Assembly: GCA_017550535.1 (NCBI GenBank)
Contig: JAFZOS010000083.1
Coordinates: 1-58,098, forward strand
DNA from: Lachnospiraceae bacterium
Lineage (GTDB): Bacteria > Bacillota > Clostridia > Lachnospirales > Lachnospiraceae
Reading direction: 5' to 3'
Length of the DNA stretch: 58,098 nucleotides
Both the position numbers and the translations under genes were made by a program. The notes beneath the pieces are model-generated. The model was not told where the DNA came from. It did not search any database and worked only from the letters and a program-made list of their open reading frames with translations. Shown here piece by piece: positions 1 to 8,100 of this stretch (within the stretch, counting starts at the first letter, position 1; the number at the start of each line of letters is the position of its first letter).

Positions 1-1
1 A

Positions 2-481
2 GATAAGGACTTATCCGCGATAAGGTGTAAAAAGATAGGTTTCGTGTTCCAGACATATAACTTAGTTGCCCGTACCTCGGCGCTTAAAAACGTTGAGCTT
101 CCGATGCTCTACGGCCAGGTCCCCATGAAGCAGCGCAGCAGGCGTGCAAAAGAACTGTTACGGCTAGTTGAGATGGAGGACCGCATGAAGCATCAGCCCG
201 ATGAATTATCGGGCGGACAAAAGCAGCGTGTAGCTATAGCACGTGCGATGGCAAACGATCCTGCGATAATCCTTGCGGATGAACCGACGGGTGCCCTTGA
301 TTCGGTTACGGGACGTCTTATCATGGATATCTTCCACCGCCTGCATGATGAACAGGGTAAAACGATAATACTCATCACCCATTCACCTGAACTTGCGGGT
401 GAATGTGAGCGCATCCTTGAACTTAAGGACGGCCTTATCATAGATGAACGAAAGGGGAGTGGTAAACGTGCTGTTTCTTGA
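2..481 (+). CDS. ABC transporter ATP-binding protein, MacB/LolD type (5' partial)
   Basis: ATPase subunit of a MacB-type exporter, which energises the permease encoded next. The frame is open from the first bases of the window, so the start and the Walker A motif lie outside. Visible in order are the Q-loop (FVFQTYNL), the ABC signature (LSGGQKQRVAIARA), Walker B with the catalytic Glu (IILADEP), the D-loop (GALD) and the switch His (ITHS). Spacing matches the MacB/LolD/YtrE family. The 3' end overlaps the permease start by 14 bp, as expected for a translationally coupled pair. The exported substrate cannot be deduced; family members move peptides, lipoproteins or drugs. Confidence 0.93.
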   Translation, partial: DKDLSAIRCKKIGFVFQTYNLVARTSALKNVELPMLYGQVPMKQRSRRAKELLRLVEMEDRMKHQPDELSGGQKQRVAIARAMANDPAIILADEPTGALDSVTGRLIMDIFHRLHDEQGKTIILITHSPELAGECERILELKDGLIIDERKGSGKRAVS

Positions 482-1757
482 AAACCTTCTGCTCGCATTC
501 ACATCCCTGCTTACAAACAAGATGCGTTCCCTGCTCACCATGCTCGGAATAATCATAGGCATAGGTTCGGTCATAGCCATAGTCACGGTCGGCAATTCGC
601 TGACAAACTCCATCACCTCCGAAATGTCCGATATGGGCGCAAATAACATAACAGTTGGTATCCAGCAAAGGGAGAGCGAGGATGAGTCTTATGAATCGGG
701 CATGCGATTTGCAGGCTTAAATAATTACAAGGTCCCGACGGATGAAGATATGATAACCGGTGATATGATACGCGAGCTCATCGATGAGTTTCCCGATAAG
801 ATCGAAGGTGTGTCGGTCGATACCTCTTTGGGGGAGGCGAAGGTCGAAAGCGGAAGGAACTATGCCAACATCGAGCTCATTGGTGTCAGCCCGGGATATT
901 TTAAGGCTAATAATGTAAAGGTGACAGCCGGCAAGGAGTTAAGCTCCAAAGCCTACGAGGATGGAAAGGGTGTATGCATCGTATCCGACCGTTTCGTTTC
1001 AAATATGTTTGACGGCGATAACGATAAGGCGATAGGCCACGAAGTGGAGATCGAGTTAAACGGCGGCGGGCATAAGTATTACGTGTTCACTATCGTCGGC
1101 ATATATGAATATGAATCCCAGGGCTTTAGCATGACATCGGAAAAAGATATCCAGACGCCGATTTACATACCCTTGAATACAGCGCTTTCAAAGAATCACA
1201 AAAAGGGCTTTTATTCCTTTACCGTTATAACCGCTCCCGGTATTGACTCCGATGAATTTGCACTTGATGTAAAGGGTTTCATGAACCGTTACTATCATAA
1301 CAACAGGAACTTCACGATAACCACCTTCTCGCTCGCGTCGATGGTATCGGCGATGACTTCGATGCTCGGTACCGTTTCAACGGCGATATCCGTAATAGCA
1401 GCCATATCTCTGGTGGTCGGCGGCATAGGTGTTATGAACATAATGCTCGTATCAATTTCGGAGCGCACAAAGGAGATCGGTACCCGTAAGGCACTCGGTG
1501 CCACAAATGGTTCGATACGTGCCCAGTTTATTATGGAGGCTATCGCATTATGTCTTGTGGGAGGTGTGCTCGGTATTATAGTAGGCATACTCGGCGGGGC
1601 AGCAGGCGCCAAGGCCATGGGTTATGCCGCATCACCTTCGCCGGGAAGCATAGTGGCCGCCCTTCTTTTCTCGATGGCGGTCGGTGTGTTCTTTGGTTTC
1701 TATCCCGCCAACAAAGCCGCCAAGATGAACCCGATAGACGCTTTAAGGTACGAATAA
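468..1757 (+). CDS. ABC transporter permease, MacB/FtsX family
   Basis: Membrane subunit of the same exporter. It has an N-terminal transmembrane helix (about residues 15-40), a large extracytoplasmic MacB_PCD-type domain (about 45-290), and a C-terminal FtsX domain with three helices separated by the conserved cytoplasmic segment ISERTKEIGTRKALGA. The GTG at 468 is preferred because AAAGGGGAG lies 8 nt upstream; an in-frame ATG at 444 has no ribosome site. A hairpin terminator follows, so the ABC genes end a transcription unit separate from the giant gene downstream. Length of about 430 residues is normal for single-FtsX MacB permeases in Bacillota. Confidence 0.92.
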   Translation: MLFLENLLLAFTSLLTNKMRSLLTMLGIIIGIGSVIAIVTVGNSLTNSITSEMSDMGANNITVGIQQRESEDESYESGMRFAGLNNYKVPTDEDMITGDMIRELIDEFPDKIEGVSVDTSLGEAKVESGRNYANIELIGVSPGYFKANNVKVTAGKELSSKAYEDGKGVCIVSDRFVSNMFDGDNDKAIGHEVEIELNGGGHKYYVFTIVGIYEYESQGFSMTSEKDIQTPIYIPLNTALSKNHKKGFYSFTVITAPGIDSDEFALDVKGFMNRYYHNNRNFTITTFSLASMVSAMTSMLGTVSTAISVIAAISLVVGGIGVMNIMLVSISERTKEIGTRKALGATNGSIRAQFIMEAIALCLVGGVLGIIVGILGGAAGAKAMGYAASPSPGSIVAALLFSMAVGVFFGFYPANKAAKMNPIDALRYE

Positions 1758-1802
1758 GCACTTCGACCGGAACGGTCAATAAGTAAATATTGAGGCCGAG
1801 AT

Positions 1803-1848
1803 CAGCCGTTTGACAAAAATATATGTCAAGCGGCTGTTATTTTTGTTT
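1803..1848 (+). terminator. Rho-independent terminator after the MacB-like permease
   Basis: Arms of 13 nt (CAGCCGTTTGACA and TGTCAAGCGGCTG, one G-T pair) around an A/T-rich loop, followed by a T-rich tract. Confidence 0.85.
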
Positions 1849-1865
1849 ACAAAGGTAACAAATAG

Positions 1866-1895
1866 TTGACAGCGACACCCCTGGCGCGGTATTAT
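1866..1895 (+). promoter_or_regulatory. Sigma-70-type promoter for the giant secreted protein
   Basis: TTGACA at 1866-1871 and TATTAT at 1890-1895, separated by 18 bp. It lies directly after the upstream terminator and about 260 bp before the start codon, implying a long untranslated leader. Confidence 0.7.
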
Positions 1896-1901
1896 ATCCA
1901 T

Positions 1902-2150
1902 GTGTATCTATACCTTGGGAGCATTGTGCCCGTTTATACAAATCAACTATACGTTGATATCGTACACAGGCTCTATGAGATGGTCATAAGTGTCGGATTG
2001 AAACCAAATTAAAAGTTGCCGACCCGATCCGTTCCCCGGATTTGCTTTTCGATGAGCCATACGGGACACCAGGGCAGATACGGAGTAACTGTATCATGCG
2101 TTTCTTCCTATTATAAGGAGCACGCAGATACTAAATAATCTTTAAGGAGG
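1902..2150 (+). promoter_or_regulatory. Long structured 5' leader of the giant gene
   Basis: About 250 nt lie between the promoter and the start codon. Several local hairpins are visible: ATCAAC/GTTGAT (1942-1958), GTCGG/CCGAC (1992-2023), ATCCG/CGGAT (about 2026-2040) and GATAC/GTATC (2077-2095). I could not match it to a riboswitch class; the conserved core of the GEMM-I c-di-GMP aptamer is absent. It could be an RNA regulator or an mRNA-stabilising leader. Confidence 0.4.
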
Positions 2151-2158
2151 AAATGAAA

Positions 2159-5100
2159 ATGGGAAAATTCGCAAATGGATTTTCGAAGGCACTTGCACTG
2201 ATCCTTGCGGCAGCAATGGTCATGACAGGTGTTCCCACGTCGGTATTCGGTGCTGATGTACTTGAGCCGGCGGGTGAAAGCAGTACTGCTTTCGATCTCG
2301 ACGATATCTCTGGCGTCTCTGACGTAGCAGATACTGTCGATGATATTTCGACTTCTGAATCGTATGATTCAAACGATACATCGAGCATCGACGACCTCGA
2401 TGCTACTATGGAAAGAGAGGAGGGACCAGGAAGGGATAAAGAGACAGATGATATTGAGACGCTGTATTTCCTTAACAAGGGAACTGATACAGCTACCCCT
2501 GGAAATGAAGTTTATTTTGGTACAGATTCTCATGTAGCTATACTTGATCCTTTGTCAAGAAACGGCGAGACTGCTTATCTTGGTGCTGATGCTACACATG
2601 CAACGGCTGCATCAAAATGGGATGGCGATACAGACTTCAGTTTTGTTGTTGTAGCGGAGCCAGGATATTACATTGACCAGGAAGCTGTCCTTGTTAATAT
2701 CGGTCATGTAGCGGATATGTCGGCGGTGACAACTTCTTTTAATCCAGCAACAGATTTTGAGAATAATACTACCGCCAGGAAAGGTTTGGCTTATACAGTT
2801 GATGTTGCAGCAGACAAAGCTACTGCAACTATTACGATAAAAAGAGCATATCTTCAGAACTATAGGACGGTAAAGTCAAGCAAAAGTGTTAACTATGGTC
2901 TTTTGATTCAGATACCTGCAACTGCCGGAAAAGCTAAGTCATACACAATGAAGGTTTCACAGGATTATCCGGCTCCTATTCCGGAGAACCTGCTCAAAGT
3001 TACCGTTGGCCAGGCTTTCACGCCTATTACAAATATTCCTACGAACTATATAGTAGGTGGAAAAAAGATAACTGGCGTAAGAATTTTCATAGGCGATGGT
3101 CCAAATGATCCTACTGCCCCCACAAATGAGTTGGAAGAAGGAGGAGGAAAGGATTTCACATACTCAAGTGGAACCCTTACCATGCTTGCGGATGGTATAT
3201 TAGCGGGTGCTGAATTAGATGAAGGTCTTACGATAGTATTCCAGAGCAATACATATTCCATTACAGGTGGATTTGCAACAACAACTGCATGGGATGGTTC
3301 AGATTCTTCTCTTAAGTTTACAGAAGGCGCTGGTACAACAGGCATCTCAACATTTGATAAAAATGCGACTAATCAGGCTGATATAAAGGCTACTCTTGAG
3401 ACTGACAATGCCGACAGGATCCTTAAGAGCATAAAGGTTACTCATTTGGTTTCTAATGTAGAAAAGACGGCGACATTTACAAACACCGCTTCACCACTTG
3501 ATAAGGATCTTGTAATTCCAAAGAGCTATGGTGACGTAGCTAATCAGTCAAAATCCGGTACGGGTTGGGGAACAGAATTTGCAAGCAACCTTACAGTTGA
3601 AGCAGTTACAGCTGAAAAAGTTACCGCGACAGTTTCGGGTACTGGATATGTGATAACTAAGATCGGTGGCGAATCAGCAGCTTCTACATCTTATGCTCAG
3701 ACGGGTAAGGAACTTGTCATTGAAGCAAAAACTACCAGTGGTAAAAAAATATCCAAGATTGAGTATGTTCAGACCGTAAATGGAAGTGCGGTAACGAAAG
3801 ACGCTACAGATAATGGTGACGGAACGTGGACCGTTCCCGCTTCGGCAATGGTGCGCACTACCGAGATCAAAGTTACGGCAGAAGCAGACGAAGAAACAAC
3901 AAAGACAGTTAAAAAGGTACTTGATGCAACAAATAGTAAGAACACAACAGGTTCTGGTGCAATAGATATAGATAGTTTTGTTGTTACCGGTATCAAGTTT
4001 GGTTCTACTATAACTTCCTCAGGCGTACCTGACAAGCAGGATGGACAGGCTTATGCATTCAAAGTTAAGCCTACCAGCCCGGCAATAATTAAGGCCGTTG
4101 GATATCGTGAACTTGGTTCGACTGCAGATGCAACACCTCTTACGGCGACGAAGGTTGCTACAGATGGAACGGCTTTCTACAGTATTCCTGCTACATTTGC
4201 AGGCCCTGCAGAGATTGTTATCACAGGTAGCGCTGAGGTGGCAGTAACAAAGTCAGCCAATCCTAAGGTAGACATAATGGTAAATGGTACAGCACTTGGT
4301 ACCACAAATACAACAGAAAAGGGTGCTGCATTTACATTTGCTGTTGTTCCTAAGGCAAGCAACGTTACTGTAACCAAGGTTCAGTATAGTGTTGGCGGTG
4401 GCACAAAGGTTGACGCAGGTGCGCTCCGTACCGAAACGACCATTTCTGGCGCGGCAAATCCGTATACAATTGCAGCTGCTGAAGTTAGCGGCGCTGTTGC
4501 GATATATGTTCAGACTACTGAGGCAGTTACGGATGGCGGCGAGTATATTGTTGACTTCACCGGTAAGAACGCTCCAGGAAAGATAATTACAGCAACACCT
4601 GAAAATACCAATGTAAATTGGGATTTTGCGTATGATGCGACTACAGGTGGTTTGATAAATGATGCAACCGATATAACAGGAAAGAAGAGAAATTCAAATG
4701 CACTTCTTCTTAATCAGAATGCTACAGCAACCCTTACACCTCAGATATTAAAGAATGATTCTACATATGCTGATCAGGGTACGGTTGCTACAACAGAATT
4801 TGAAGTTTCTGACGGTAGTGAAGATGTTATCAAGGTAACGAGCGGTACAACAACAGGAACTGTTCAGGGTATCAAGTTCGGTTCTTCTAAGACAGTTAAT
4901 TATGTAGTTACAGAAGCGACTGCAGATGCTAATCAGGATGAAAACCTCATCAAGATAAGTGGTAGTCAGAAAGTTGATGTTAAGCCTCGTGCGGTTATAA
5001 TATTTGATACTCCTTCACAGGAATTTGTCGATAAGACCGGAAGAACAATCAGTGCATATGTTCAGAGCGGTGTTTCTGTAGGGTCGGCCACGAAGTATAC

Positions 5101-8100
5101 AAGTGAATCTGCTTTGACAGCTGGTCTTGGTGGATTTGCGAAGACAACAGTACAAAGTACTTCACCTTACAAGTGGACACCTGTAAATGGGTCCGGAGTA
5201 GCGGTATATGCAGATTGGGCAGAAGAGTTATCCACAACTGCGTATACAAGAAATGATTATAGCGAAGCTACAGATCCTACTGATCCTGTAAGTTTCAACC
5301 TTGAGCTTAAGGATTCTGATGGTACAGTATACAAGGCTGCAACTCCTGCAGTTCTGTATCCTATGGAAGTTAAGAATTATATCGCTGTTCCGGTTGTAAC
5401 AGTAACAGACGGGGGCGAGTACTACAAGGCAACATCAACGCAGGCTGGTACTGCAGTAACAATAGCAGTTGAGGATCTTAACAAGGCAGATATAACATAT
5501 ACTTTATATGAAGTATCTTCAGCAGTAGCAGCAGCTGATCTTGATACAGCTACTAAAGTAGCTACGCTTACTGCAGCAGCTAAAACCGCTACTAAATGGG
5601 CGCGTCCTGTAGATGCTACATGGACTTATTCAACAACTTCGAATCTTAGTGCATATGTGACCGGTAGCGGAAATGCAAATGTTTACAGCGTGGAAGCGTT
5701 AAAACAGACAGCTGTGTCTTTTGTTGTATCAGCAGAGGCCAAAGTTGGACATGTCAAGGTATATCCGCAGGATGTTACTTTCACTGTAGACAAGAACCAG
5801 GGTCTTAAGAAGATCCTTATGAAGATCAATGATGCTGCTCAGTTAGAATCTGATGGAACTACTGTAACAGCACTTGCACTTAACGATAAGTATTACGAGG
5901 TAAATGATACTTCTGTAAGCGTTACACCTGTATATACAAGTGGAACTCCGGCAGATGAGGATAAGGTAAATAATGGTTATACGTTTAGAGTAACGGCAAA
6001 TTCAGAGTTTACTCTTCCTACACAGGATGACTTTGTTTCGACCGATAAGAGTCGTGTGCTTGTAGGATGGAGTATAACAACACAAAATGATGATGACATT
6101 CTTGGTATGGATGCTGGAACAAATGAGTTTGCTCCTGGTGCCAAGGTAGTCGTAACAGGTGATTTGGCTACTGCAGGTGCAGACGGTGCACTTTCCTATG
6201 GTATTGCTCCTATTTGGGCTGACAGGTATTCAGTTTATACAAAGGATACAACTCCTGTGCCGTCAACAGTTGGAGTTGGAACCTTAACAACTGTAACAAC
6301 TGCTCCTGGTTTCTATATTGACCTCGGAGAAAAGGATAGTTCAGGAAATCCTGTTACAACTGCGAAGCTCGGTAGTGGTTCATCACCGGTTGTGAACACA
6401 CATGTTCGTAAGGACGGTAAGACACCTATCGGTGCTACGGTTGTTGAAAGGCTTGCGATGAGCACAGATGCTAGTGTAACAGCTGATTCGGCACTTACAT
6501 ATCCTGCGGCCGGAACAACAGCCGGAACGATTACATGGATCGCTTATGATGCTGCAAATTCAACTGGTTTAAATCCTGCAGGTATTGACACTAGGTCGAC
6601 AGCTTTGGCTGCAGCAGAGATCCTTAATCCTTCAGCAGCTCAGGCGGTTTCTCTTGGAATTAATACTGTACTTGATCCTACAGAGCTTGCTAAGGGTAAT
6701 CTGATGGGTAAGTCGACAGCGGATGGGACAGTTTCATCATGGTTACATGCAGTTTATAATTTCGCAGATGGTAAGAAGGTAGTTTCAGACCAGCCTGTAA
6801 AAATAACACTCGACACGACGGATGCAGCATATTCTGTATTTATTGATGGTCTCAGTACTGCAACCACAAGTGGCGTGGAAGTTGGTCAGACTATCCATGG
6901 TAGTTATGTAGAGATATTTGAAGGTGTAGTTTCTACTCCACTTGCTGATGGTAATAAATATGGATTTACATGGAAGGTAACTCCTGAAGATGCACTTACT
7001 ATTGAGCCTTCGGCAGATTCGTTTGCAGGAAATCTTGCACCTAATATTACAGTTAATAAGAAACCTGCGAATGGTAAGGTAAAGGTTCAGCTTACTTATA
7101 ATGATCTTTATGGTAAGTCTGCAACCTCACAAGAGATAGAATTTACAGTTAAGGATCCTTCATATCAGATCAAGCTTGTTGCTGACAGCATGGGAACAGC
7201 TATGACGACACCTCTTATTGAGGCAGAGATTGGTGGATCAACTAATTTCTATGTTCAGCTTCTTGATGGAACAGGTACTCCTGTTTCAGGTAGTGGTACG
7301 TGGGCGTGGACAAGTAAAGATACCGGTATAATTGGTGACAGTACTGAAACGGGTAATATTGCTCCTTCAACCGGCCTTGTTAAGACAGGTATTATAGCTA
7401 ATAAGACGGGTAATGCGGCAATTGATACTCTTGATGCGACAACCATCACACTTACTTATAAGACAGGATCAAGTGATTCAGTGCCGGCAAACACTGTGTA
7501 CACATTGTCAAATATACCTGCAAAGACATTTAGCACGGTAACGTTTGATGCCACAACACATGCTCAGCTTACAGCAGATACAAATGCACTTAACACAACG
7601 ACAGGAACCCCTGAAGCTACTAAAATTAGGGAAGTTCTTGGTGGGCAGCTTGATGATTCTGGTAAGATAACTGCATCTGTAAGCGGAACAGCGGAGGAAG
7701 CAGGAACATCTGCAATTAAGAAGTACTACAAAGATGATGTCGTAGGTGGAAAGTTTGTATTGGATACAACACCTTACACGGCAGCTTATACGGGTACAGG
7801 TAAAGAGTATATTGAATTTGCCGGGTGGCAGATTTCGACTACAAACAGTGGTATTATTAATACAGCTAATCCGGCAGTTACTAAGCTTGAAGTGAGTTCG
7901 CCGAATAAAGTAGTTCTGTATCCGAACTTTACGGATACTCCGGTCACTACGATTAGTACAAACGTAGATAAGATTGTGCTGGATAATGCAAAAACAGGAA
8001 CAACTGATTTTGAACTCTTTACAGTCAGCACAACTGACAAGACTACGATTGACAAGATTTACTTTACAAACAAGGGAGATTATCCTTTCGTAAAAGCAGC

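Noticed and set aside
1902-2150. GEMM-I c-di-GMP riboswitch before the giant gene
   Set aside because: The conserved aptamer core segments are not present; only generic hairpins are seen.
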